A DNA stretch of 7,180 nucleotides. It comes from an uncultured Burkholderiaceae bacterium (GTDB lineage: Bacteria; Pseudomonadota; Gammaproteobacteria; Burkholderiales; Burkholderiaceae). The notes below the pieces were generated by a model. The model was not told the DNA's origin and did not search any database. It worked only from the letters and a program-made list of their open reading frames with translations. The position numbers were made by a program, and so were the translations under genes. Position 1 is the first letter of the stretch. Every line of letters begins with the position of its first letter. The stretch spans positions 1 through 7,180 of the forward strand of contig CALMPB010000261.1 of assembly GCA_937871985.1 (NCBI GenBank). The letters are read 5' to 3'. This document shows positions 1-5,994 of this stretch, in pieces.

Positions 1-1182
1 AGTCTCGGCGCGCTTACGCGCGGCCAGCGCCAGACGGGCGGGCAGAATCTCTTCGATCCGGCGGACAACCTTGAAAGCGAGTACGCCAAGTCGGCACTCG
101 TCTCCTGGTTCGGGCTGCTTCACGGCGGCAAGCTGAAAAGCATCACCATGACGGACTTCCAGGAGCGATCAGGCCTCAAACTGATCTGCGAGGACGGCTG
201 CCTTGTCGAAGAGCTGCCTCCGATCACTCGCTGGCTCAACCGCATCCTCGCTTTGCCTATAGGGTTGCAGAACACCATTTTCGAAGAGTTTCTTGGTTTG
301 GTTGAAGCGCACGTTTCAGCAGCCCGGGATGCCGGAACTCTGGATGTCGGTGTCGAAACCATCTCCGTCGACAAGGCTAGGGTGAGCGAAGACGTGATCC
401 TGCGCACGGACCAGCGAACAGGCGCGACCACACACCTTCTCTCGATTGAGGTGGAAACCGCCGTGCGCCCGATCACGACCTCACGTATCCTCGGGATTGC
501 GGATGTCACCGAGAAGCCTCGGTTCATGCGAAACGCGAAATCAGGGAAGGTCGCCTTCGTCGAGAATGCCCGCTCGCTGATGGAGGAATCCGGCGAACTC
601 ATTCGCAGGGTGACCCTCACACGGCCGACACGGACAGAATACAAGATCCTCGACGAACTGAAGGAGAGCGCCTGGGAGCCTGTCGATAGGGACTCTTTCG
701 CGTGCCTTTGGGAGGCTGAAGCTGCTGAAGCTGCCACTCAGATGGTCAAAGAGACGGTCCACCTCGCCGCCGGTCTGTTACTACCTATCTGGTCGTCTCT
801 GCCGAGTGACTATCTCTCGGTGCGCCGCGTCGTCGATGCCGAAGGGAACAGCTGGCTCGGACGCATCGTCCACGAAAGCGACGTTCCGGCGCTGCTCAAG
901 AAATTCGACGTTAGTTCCACATTCCAGGTAACTCCGGAGGGTGTGCTGGCTGCGCTTGACCAGAAGGGCAGCACTGTCGTCGAGCGGCCTTGGCCAATGA
1001 CGATCAAAAAGAGCCTGGTGAATAGCGAGACACGCATCGAACTGATCGGCGTTCCCTATGACCAGCTCTCCTGGCTGAAGTCGCTGGGATGCTTCACCGA
1101 AGTGATTGCGTACAAGACAAGGACCTTCGTGCCGCTGGCGCGCGCGCAGAGGATTGTCTTGGAGATACTTCAGGCAAGGTGA
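1..1182 (+). CDS. Strawberry-notch-type superfamily 2 helicase, C-terminal part (5' end outside window)
   Basis: The reading frame is open from base 1 to the TGA at 1180-1182 and gives 393 residues. The ATG at 148 is internal, because the conserved block lies upstream of it. Visible residues 3-30 begin GALTRGQRQTGGQN and run through FDPADNLES, a block I recognise from the helicase C-terminal region of strawberry-notch family proteins. It is followed by the family's ITRWLNRILALP / LQNTIFEEF segment (about residues 75-100). In alphaproteobacterial plasmids these proteins are usually well over 1000 residues and carry an N-terminal SAM-dependent methyltransferase before the DEAD-type ATPase; neither part is visible here. 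The expected role is ATP-driven DNA remodelling, possibly with DNA modification, during plasmid establishment or counter-defence, but the bacterial family is poorly characterised. The C-terminus ends cleanly 65 nt before the ParB-like gene, suggesting one transcript. The family call is strong; the function is uncertain. Confidence 0.88.
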   Translation, partial: SLGALTRGQRQTGGQNLFDPADNLESEYAKSALVSWFGLLHGGKLKSITMTDFQERSGLKLICEDGCLVEELPPITRWLNRILALPIGLQNTIFEEFLGLVEAHVSAARDAGTLDVGVETISVDKARVSEDVILRTDQRTGATTHLLSIEVETAVRPITTSRILGIADVTEKPRFMRNAKSGKVAFVENARSLMEESGELIRRVTLTRPTRTEYKILDELKESAWEPVDRDSFACLWEAEAAEAATQMVKETVHLAAGLLLPIWSSLPSDYLSVRRVVDAEGNSWLGRIVHESDVPALLKKFDVSSTFQVTPEGVLAALDQKGSTVVERPWPMTIKKSLVNSETRIELIGVPYDQLSWLKSLGCFTEVIAYKTRTFVPLARAQRIVLEILQAR

Positions 1183-1183
1183 G

Positions 1184-1198
1184 GAAAGGGGAGGGGGA
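1184..1198 (+). repeat. 15-nt G-rich leader repeat, copy 1
   Basis: GAAAGGGGAGGGGGA occurs here and again, identically, at 4453-4467. This copy begins 2 nt after the helicase stop codon and lies 49 nt before the ParB-like start codon. Both copies sit in 5' leaders on the coding strand, which suggests a shared regulatory or RNA-structural role. A low-complexity purine tract arising by chance is the alternative. Confidence 0.6.
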
Positions 1199-1207
1199 AG
1201 GGGAGGG
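1188..1207 (+). promoter_or_regulatory. Putative G-quadruplex in the leader of the ParB-like gene
   Basis: Four G runs, G4 (1188-1191), G5 (1193-1197), G4 (1200-1203) and G3 (1205-1207), are separated by loops of only 1, 2 and 1 nt. This fits the canonical four-run G3+ quadruplex pattern with very short, usually stabilising loops. It lies on the non-template strand, so it could form in the displaced DNA strand or in the mRNA, and it is inside a 27-nt all-purine run (1181-1207). It sits 25 nt upstream of the Shine-Dalgarno sequence of the ParB-like gene. Folding and any effect on expression are inference. Confidence 0.6.
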
Positions 1208-1230
1208 TGTCCCGGCAGAAGAACGGGGCA
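1208..1230 (+). promoter_or_regulatory. Leader hairpin between the G-quadruplex motif and the ribosome binding site
   Basis: TGTCCCG (1208-1214) can pair with CGGGGCA (1224-1230), giving a 7-bp stem with one G-U pair and a 9-nt loop. No T run follows, so it is not an intrinsic terminator. It ends 2 nt before the Shine-Dalgarno sequence AGAAGGAG (1233-1240). Its CCC (1211-1213) could alternatively pair with the last G run of the quadruplex motif (1205-1207), so two competing folds are possible. A role in translation control is inference. Confidence 0.35.
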
Positions 1231-1247
1231 TCAGAAGGAGACGTCAG

Positions 1248-3395
1248 ATGCAAGAACTCATCCCCCTCAACAAGCTCCTGCTTTCGGCCCACAATGCCCG
1301 CAAGACCCACAGCCCGGCAAAGGATGAACAGCTTTCCCACGATATCGAAGCGCGCGGCCTGTTGCAGAATCTGGTTGTAACCAAATCCAAGAAGCGCGGG
1401 CACTACGATGTGATCTGCGGCGGGCGCCGCCTTCGCGCGATGACCCAGATCGTTGCACGCGGCGCCTGGAAGGCCGATCAGGAAGTCGCCTGTAAGGTTC
1501 TCGTCGCCAACGAGGCCGAAACCACCGAGACCTCGCTGGCTGAAAACTTCCAGCGCGATGATATGACGCCAGCAGAAGAAGTGCAGGCATTTCAGCATTT
1601 CATCGGGGTCGATGGTGACACTGCGGCTGTCGCCAAGCGGTTTGGCGTCGAGCGCCGCTTCGTCGAAGGTCGCCTGCGTCTTGCGGCGCTCGCCGAACCC
1701 ATCTTCGAGCAGTTCGCAGCCGGCAAGATGTCGATCGAACTCGCCAAGGCTTATGCCTCCACCGACCAGCATGACGTTCAATGCCGCGTGTTCGAGCGGA
1801 TGCACCGGTCTTACGGCGGTGATAGTCCGGACGCTGTGCGGCGCCTGATTGCTGACGGCTCGACGCGCGGGAACGATTCGCTTGCATTGCTGGTCGGTGA
1901 GGACGCCTACACGGCCGCCGGCGGCCGGATCGAGCGCGACCTCTTCAGCGAGACCGCGGATGACCGCTGGCTTGATCGCGAGATCATCGAGGACCTGGTG
2001 AACACCAAGCTTCAGGTCGAAGCGGAGCGCCTGCTCGCGGAGACCGGTCTTGGTGCGATCTGGCCGGTCGCCGGGTCTGCAGTCTGGAACGTCCGGCAGG
2101 AGATGAAACTGAAGTCAGTCGCTCTTCCGCCTGCCCCGCTGTCGGACGAAGCCCAGGAGCGCATCGAGGCGATCCAGGCCCGCCTGGGTGAAATTTGCGA
2201 TGAGATCGAGGCTCTGGACGAGGAATCGTCCGAAGCCGCAGATCTCGACGCTGAATACGACCGGCTCCAGGAAGAGCTGGAGGATATCTCAACCGCCAAG
2301 ATGGAACTTCCTGAGGAATGGAAGGCGGAGGTGGGCAAGTTCCTGCTCGTTACGGCCACCGGCGAGATGGTGCTGGATGCCGATTACTACAGCGAGAAGC
2401 TGCTGCGCATGGAGCGCGACGAGGAGGGCAACGTCTCGGGCGGCACCTTCGAGCTGCCGCGCGGCGCAAGTGACATTGCCAAGCCGTCGCTTCCCGAGGC
2501 CACCGGCCCGGGCGGCAAGGCTTACAGTGCCCGCCTGTTCGATGAACTCGCCCTCCAACGCCGCAACATTCTTGCCGCGAACCTTCTGAACGATCCGGCG
2601 CTCGCGCTCGACTACGCGATTTTCGCCATGGCGGAGGGGATCATCCGCATCGGGCCGAGTTGCACCGGGACGACCATCCGGGCGCCCCATCCTCAGGATG
2701 CAATCCTCTCCAGCAATCTGCCGACCGGCATGGCGGAGGAGATCATGGCTGGGGCTCTCGAAGCGCTTGATAAGACCTGGTGTGAACAGGCTGATGAAGT
2801 AGGCCGCTTCATGGCGTTTCGTGATCTCGACGACGATGCGAAGGGCGCCTGGATCGCTTACACCATGGCGCGCTCGCTCGAGGCGAAGAAAGGCTATGCT
2901 GCGGGCTACAACCCGATCCATGCGCAGCTCGGCACGCTTCTCAATGTCGAGCCTGCCGCGATGTGGCGACCGACGGCGGCCAACTATTTCGATCGGGTCA
3001 GCAAGGGTACCATCCTCTCGCTGCTGCAGGAGATCGGCGGGGCGGATTTGTCCAACCGCTACGCCAGCTCCAAGAAGACCGAGATCGCCGAATCCTGCGA
3101 GAAGATGTTCGCCGGCGACGTCATTGTCGAGGACGAGATCAAGCAGCGTGCGCTCGCATGGGTGCCACCAGCAATGCGCTTCGAACTGAACGCTGATTTC
3201 CGTGCCGACCTTGATGCCCAGGACGACGAGCGCGGCGCTCCTGACGACCTCGGAGACGGGACTAACGAGGATCTCGATACCGACGATCTCGGTGCCGATG
3301 GTGATGAGGGGCACTGCGACCTGAACCCGGACGTAAACGACGAACTTTCGGCAGAAAGGCCGTTCGACGATGCCCCGAGCCTCGCTTCGGCCTGA
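1248..3395 (+). CDS. Large ParB/RepB/Spo0J-like DNA-binding protein (715 aa)
   Basis: The ATG at 1248 is chosen because AGAAGGAG (1233-1240) lies 7 nt upstream and because the ParB homology begins right after it; the frame extends upstream to 1089 but that part overlaps the helicase gene. Residues 5-110 form a ParB N-terminal domain with the ICGGRRLRAM motif (56-65; R60 and R61 match the nucleotide-binding arginines of ParB CTPases, with Gly at the usual Glu of GERR) and the AENFQR motif (98-103). Residues 121-150 form the helix-turn-helix region. Residues 298-350 are strongly charged and predicted coiled coil. Residues 360-650 are a domain I do not recognise. Residues 654-710 are a very acidic tail (23 Asp/Glu, 2 Arg). 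Classical ParB proteins have about 300 residues and follow parA. This one is more than twice that length and has no parA in view, so a partition role is doubtful; regulation or DNA processing on a mobile element is equally possible. A terminator follows. Confidence 0.88.
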   Translation: MQELIPLNKLLLSAHNARKTHSPAKDEQLSHDIEARGLLQNLVVTKSKKRGHYDVICGGRRLRAMTQIVARGAWKADQEVACKVLVANEAETTETSLAENFQRDDMTPAEEVQAFQHFIGVDGDTAAVAKRFGVERRFVEGRLRLAALAEPIFEQFAAGKMSIELAKAYASTDQHDVQCRVFERMHRSYGGDSPDAVRRLIADGSTRGNDSLALLVGEDAYTAAGGRIERDLFSETADDRWLDREIIEDLVNTKLQVEAERLLAETGLGAIWPVAGSAVWNVRQEMKLKSVALPPAPLSDEAQERIEAIQARLGEICDEIEALDEESSEAADLDAEYDRLQEELEDISTAKMELPEEWKAEVGKFLLVTATGEMVLDADYYSEKLLRMERDEEGNVSGGTFELPRGASDIAKPSLPEATGPGGKAYSARLFDELALQRRNILAANLLNDPALALDYAIFAMAEGIIRIGPSCTGTTIRAPHPQDAILSSNLPTGMAEEIMAGALEALDKTWCEQADEVGRFMAFRDLDDDAKGAWIAYTMARSLEAKKGYAAGYNPIHAQLGTLLNVEPAAMWRPTAANYFDRVSKGTILSLLQEIGGADLSNRYASSKKTEIAESCEKMFAGDVIVEDEIKQRALAWVPPAMRFELNADFRADLDAQDDERGAPDDLGDGTNEDLDTDDLGADGDEGHCDLNPDVNDELSAERPFDDAPSLASA

Positions 3396-3423
3396 ATAAG
3401 AGCCACAAGTCTCCTGATGACCT

Positions 3424-3457
3424 TGGACCCGGGGTGATGCCTCGGGTCCATTTTTTT
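3424..3457 (+). terminator. Intrinsic terminator between the ParB-like and ArdC-like genes
   Basis: An 11-bp GC-rich stem (left arm 3424-3434 TGGACCCGGGG, right arm 3440-3450 CCTCGGGTCCA, one G-U pair) with a 5-nt loop is followed directly by seven T residues (3451-3457). This is a textbook Rho-independent terminator for the ParB-like transcript. It ends only 18 nt before the ArdC start codon, leaving no room for a promoter between them. Either ardC transcription starts upstream and passes through the hairpin, or termination is partial or conditional, as in an attenuator. Confidence 0.87.
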
Positions 3458-3475
3458 ACAGTGAAGGATGCGGTC

Positions 3476-4408
3476 ATGGCTCCGCGAGGCAAGCGCGACA
3501 TCGCGCAGGAAATTACCGATATCATTGTTGCCAGGATCGAAGAGGGCGTTGCTCCGTGGAAGCGCCCCTGGCGCAGCTTCGGTGGCGGGCGTCCACGTCG
3601 CGCCCTTGGACAGGCCTATACCGGAATAAATAGTCTGCTGTTGTGGGCGATCGCCGATTGTCAGGGATACAACTCGCAGTACTGGATGACCCGCAAGCAG
3701 GCTCAAGAGCTTGGCGGGACTGTCCGCAGGGGTGAACCCTCTTCGCCGAGCATCTATTTCAACACCTTCACCAAGGCCGGACAGCCGACGCTGACAGGCG
3801 AAGGTGGCCCGATCACCATTCGCTTCATGCGCTCATACAGCGTGTTTAATTGCGATCAGATTGATGGCTTGCCGGCGCACTACTACCCGCAGCCAATGGC
3901 GCACCAGCAAGCTGAGCCATCACGGCGTCAGGCAGCGATCGATGCATTCTTCTCGCCAATACCGATCGAGATCCGCCACGGCGGTAACCGGGCCTTCTAT
4001 TCGCCGGGCGGCGATTATGTGCAGATGCCGCCCAAGGCCAACTTCCTGACCGGCGATCATCACGCAACCACGCTGGCCCATGAGCTTGCTCACGCCACCG
4101 GCGCTGCCCATCGACTGGGACGCGAGTTCGGCCGGCGCTTTGCGGACAAAGCTTATGCATTTGAGGAACTTGTCGCGGACATCACCGCTGGAATTGTTTG
4201 TTCCGACCTTGGGCTTCCGCCTGAACTGCATGACAATCATGCCAGCTACGTATCCGGTTGGCTCACTATCTTGAAAGGCGACAAAAGCGCGATCATCACC
4301 GCCGCGGCGAAGGCCGAGCAAGCCTATCGTTGGCTGAGTGCGTGGTCCATCAATGAACCTGCCGAGACGGTCGAAGGTGACCGTGTGCCTGCCGCCGTCG
4401 CGGCGTAG
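3476..4408 (+). CDS. ardC: ArdC-like antirestriction protein: ssDNA-binding domain plus zinc metallopeptidase (310 aa)
   Basis: The start is the ATG at 3476, with GAAGGA (3463-3468) 7 nt upstream; in-frame starts at 3434 and 3437 fall inside the terminator hairpin and have no ribosome binding site. Residues 5-125 match the ArdC N-terminal ssDNA-binding domain: the RIEEGVAPWKRPW segment (20-32), then YTGINSLLLW (48-57) and the WMTRKQAQELGG segment (70-81). Residues 150-290 form a zincin-like peptidase with HELAHATGAAH (202-212), which fits HExxHxxGxxH, followed by FEELVADI (229-236), whose Glu230/Glu231 may be a further metal ligand. All catalytic residues look intact. ArdC-family proteins of conjugative plasmids bind single-stranded DNA and protect incoming DNA from restriction; the role and target of the peptidase are unsettled. 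The location beside a ParB-like gene and a helicase fits a plasmid establishment region. Length is typical for the family. The gene symbol denotes family membership, not proven orthology. Confidence 0.9.
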   Translation: MAPRGKRDIAQEITDIIVARIEEGVAPWKRPWRSFGGGRPRRALGQAYTGINSLLLWAIADCQGYNSQYWMTRKQAQELGGTVRRGEPSSPSIYFNTFTKAGQPTLTGEGGPITIRFMRSYSVFNCDQIDGLPAHYYPQPMAHQQAEPSRRQAAIDAFFSPIPIEIRHGGNRAFYSPGGDYVQMPPKANFLTGDHHATTLAHELAHATGAAHRLGREFGRRFADKAYAFEELVADITAGIVCSDLGLPPELHDNHASYVSGWLTILKGDKSAIITAAAKAEQAYRWLSAWSINEPAETVEGDRVPAAVAA

Positions 4409-4503
4409 GGAGCTGGCACAAGGTCTCGTGCTCTGCGCGCACCGAAACAGACGAAAGGGGAGGGGGAGGAAAACAGGCGGCTATTCACAGGATGGAGGTT
4501 GCC
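4409..4503 (+). promoter_or_regulatory. Leader between the ArdC-like gene and the following three-gene cluster
   Basis: This 95-nt gap holds a purine-only run (4453-4473) with runs G4, G5 and G2, and then the Shine-Dalgarno sequence GGAGG (4494-4498) for the next gene. It lacks four G3 runs, so only a weaker two-layer quadruplex is possible. I see no convincing -35/-10 promoter and no terminator, so read-through from the ArdC-like gene is the simplest reading. Confidence 0.4.
4453..4467 (+). repeat. 15-nt G-rich leader repeat, copy 2
   Basis: GAAAGGGGAGGGGGA is identical to copy 1 at 1184-1198. Here it lies 36 nt before the GTG start at 4504 and 44 nt after the ArdC-like stop codon. The sequences beyond the 15-nt core differ between copies: this one continues GGAAAAC and lacks the third and fourth long G runs. 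Confidence 0.6.
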
Positions 4504-5148
4504 GTGTCCTACGATCTCGATTTCCGTTTCCGCCGCGCCCTGGCTCCCGAAGGGCTGACTACTTTCACCCATTGTATGGCGGCGCTCAGCGACGCTGCCG
4601 CCGATGCCCAGCGCGCTGGTTTAGATCCGGGCACCGATCCTGCCGTCCAACTGCTCGCGCGCCGACTGGCCCGTTTCTCTGCGAATACGCAGGATGAGCT
4701 GCATCCCGACGATGCGCCGCTGCGAGAGGATTGTCTAACCCGACTTGCCGATCTCAAACATCGGCCTGCTATCGTCGCTCTCCTGAGGAAGGGCGTCGAC
4801 TACCTCCCTCAGGATCTCGCGGACTTCCGCCGCGAAGGCCAGCGGGCTCTGCGCCAGTTGGCGTCTGCTCTCGGCAAGGATCGCAGCGATTATCGCCTCG
4901 ATTACCGCGCACCGAACCCCTCGATCGCCGGCGACCACGAACTCACCTCAGCGAACCTCTACGTTCGGTTATCCGTCGAGCGTTTTGGATCGGCCGCGAT
5001 CACGTACCGGCACCCTCAATGGCGGGGACCTGGGGCACAGGCACGGCACGCAAGCGCTACCGCACTTGCCGACATTGCCGCGCTTGCCCGCCAGATCGCT
5101 GGGCATCTCAAACTGCCTGTCGCGAACGCACAGGCCAAACTCATCTAG
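4504..5148 (+). CDS. Hypothetical protein of unknown function (214 aa)
   Basis: I do not recognise a family. GTG at 4504 is preferred because GGAGG (4494-4498) lies 5 nt upstream; the in-frame ATG at 4492 is only 12 nt earlier, has no nearby ribosome binding site and overlaps that GGAGG. The product is soluble, with no signal peptide or membrane segment. Residues 20-125 look mainly helical and rich in Ala, Leu, Arg and Asp. Residues 140-172 look like beta strands (LYVRLSVERFGSAAITYRHP), and residues 183-204 form an Ala-rich helix. The regular amphipathic pattern and GC-rich third positions support a real gene. Its TAG stop overlaps the ribosome binding site of the next gene, implying translational coupling. 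Position downstream of the ArdC-like gene suggests a role in the same mobile-element cassette, but nothing in the sequence shows a reaction. Confidence 0.8.
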   Translation: MSYDLDFRFRRALAPEGLTTFTHCMAALSDAAADAQRAGLDPGTDPAVQLLARRLARFSANTQDELHPDDAPLREDCLTRLADLKHRPAIVALLRKGVDYLPQDLADFRREGQRALRQLASALGKDRSDYRLDYRAPNPSIAGDHELTSANLYVRLSVERFGSAAITYRHPQWRGPGAQARHASATALADIAALARQIAGHLKLPVANAQAKLI

Positions 5149-5159
5149 GAGAAGCGCTC

Positions 5160-5777
5160 ATGGGTTGGCTTTCAATGACACTTTCCGGAATGGGGGACGC
5201 TCCCACTCCCAAGCAGTACCTCGACAAACAGTTTACCTATGAGCGCGACGCGGCAGACGGCTTGCCCTTCCATGGCTACCGGGTGCTCGCCAGCGCTTGC
5301 AGCAGGACGTACTATGCCGCTGTGCAATCCTATGGCGAGAGCGGCCCCGGACGCGTCGTTGCGGTCATCTGCCTCGTTCGCTGGAACCCGCGCGCCTCAG
5401 ACGGGTATGTCTTTGGATACAAGGACCTTAGCGAGACCGCGGGACCTTATGAATCCGATTGCCCGCTGAGGATACTCGATTTGCTGTCCCCGACGGATAA
5501 TCCAGTTGCGCTCGACTGGCGCCGACGATGCCATGAGGGTTTGCTGCGCAGAAAGCGGTATATCCCCGATGGGGCTCTGATCCGCTTTGCAAACTCAATC
5601 TCGTTTACGGACGGCAGTTCTCACCAGGTGATGCGAGTCCGACGTGAAAAGAACAAGATCCTCCTCAGTCCGAAGGATGGCCTGGGGTGCTATACCGTCT
5701 CACACCTTCTCGATCGCAATTTCGAGATCGTCAGGGAGGCGAAGGTCATGCCCACCATCTTCCCGAAAGGACACTGA
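5160..5777 (+). CDS. Hypothetical protein (205 aa), possibly DUF6927-like
   Basis: The ATG at 5160 has AGGAG (5147-5151) 8 nt upstream, overlapping the stop codon of the previous gene. The protein begins MGWLSMTLSGMG and then has TPKQYLDKQFTYE (16-28), a start that reminds me of plasmid-borne alphaproteobacterial hypotheticals labelled DUF6927; this label is from memory and tentative. Residues 40-95 appear as alternating beta strands (YRVLASACSRTYYAAVQSY, then VVAVICLVRW and GYVFGYKDLSE). Residues 104-112 contain LRILDLLSP, and residues 117-135 a Trp/Arg-rich segment with DWRRRCHEGLLRRKRY. Residues 138-190 form another strand-rich part, which may be a small beta-barrel. There is no signal peptide, membrane segment or obvious catalytic motif. 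It lies in the middle of a three-gene cluster, with the next start 3 nt after its stop. Confidence 0.82.
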   Translation: MGWLSMTLSGMGDAPTPKQYLDKQFTYERDAADGLPFHGYRVLASACSRTYYAAVQSYGESGPGRVVAVICLVRWNPRASDGYVFGYKDLSETAGPYESDCPLRILDLLSPTDNPVALDWRRRCHEGLLRRKRYIPDGALIRFANSISFTDGSSHQVMRVRREKNKILLSPKDGLGCYTVSHLLDRNFEIVREAKVMPTIFPKGH

Positions 5778-5780
5778 TCC

Positions 5781-5990
5781 ATGGACGTGCCCCGGCAACC
5801 CTTCGACCACAGAAGGCGACTACTGTGCAGCCGCACCAACGCAGATCGTCTTGCCGAGCAAATGTGCATGGAAACAGCAATGCCATATGCTGTGGTCCGC
5901 ACGACCTGCGCACTACAGCCCTATCGCGTGGTCCGGGCTCAAGAAGCGAGGCAGGGCGAGGACGTCGAACATCGGGTTATCGCTTTGTAA
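5781..5990 (+). CDS. Small hypothetical protein (69 aa)
   Basis: ATG at 5781 lies 3 nt after the previous stop, with AAAGGA (5766-5771) 9 nt upstream. The product has a basic N-terminus (PRQPFDHRRRLL) and then a segment that looks protein-like: ADRLAEQMCMETAMPYAVVRTTCALQPYRVV (about residues 21-51), probably a helix followed by two beta strands, with Cys at 16, 29 and 43. Tight spacing and a plausible ribosome binding site support it as the third gene of the cluster. Against it are its small size, somewhat mixed third-position composition, and a longer overlapping frame (5644-6519), which I regard as spurious because it overlaps two well-supported genes. No family is recognised. Confidence 0.6.
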   Translation: MDVPRQPFDHRRRLLCSRTNADRLAEQMCMETAMPYAVVRTTCALQPYRVVRAQEARQGEDVEHRVIAL

Positions 5991-5994
5991 GCCT

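Noticed and set aside
148..1182. Separate 344-aa gene starting at ATG 148
   Set aside because: The same frame is open back to base 1 and encodes the conserved GALTRGQRQTGG and DPADNLES block upstream of this ATG, so it is the internal part of a larger helicase gene.
1089..1247. Upstream extension of the ParB-like gene to an ATG at 1089
   Set aside because: It overlaps the helicase coding sequence in another frame and the G-rich leader, encodes low-complexity Gly/Glu/Arg sequence, and has no ribosome binding site; ATG 1248 has a strong one at the right spacing.
1170..1805. 211-codon minus-strand frame opposite the ParB domain
   Set aside because: It is antisense to the most clearly recognisable part of the ParB-like protein and has no family resemblance.
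2289..3314. 341-codon minus-strand frame opposite the ParB-like gene
   Set aside because: It lies wholly antisense to a gene with clear domain homology in its N-terminus and consistent codon usage; long antisense frames are common in GC-rich DNA, and no ribosome binding site was seen.
3434..3475. Earlier starts (GTG 3434, ATG 3437) for the ArdC-like gene
   Set aside because: They lie inside the terminator hairpin, and the extra 14 residues translate the terminator and T run; ATG 3476 has GAAGGA 7 nt upstream and directly precedes the conserved domain.
4453..4473. Second leader as a full G-quadruplex
   Set aside because: It has only two runs of three or more G (G4 and G5) followed by G2, so it does not meet the four-run G3 pattern; kept only as a copy of the 15-nt repeat.
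4731..5159. Long upstream extension of the 205-aa gene
   Set aside because: It runs through the 214-aa gene in another frame with Arg/Pro/Ser-rich shadow-type sequence; the ribosome binding site and protein-like composition begin at 5160.
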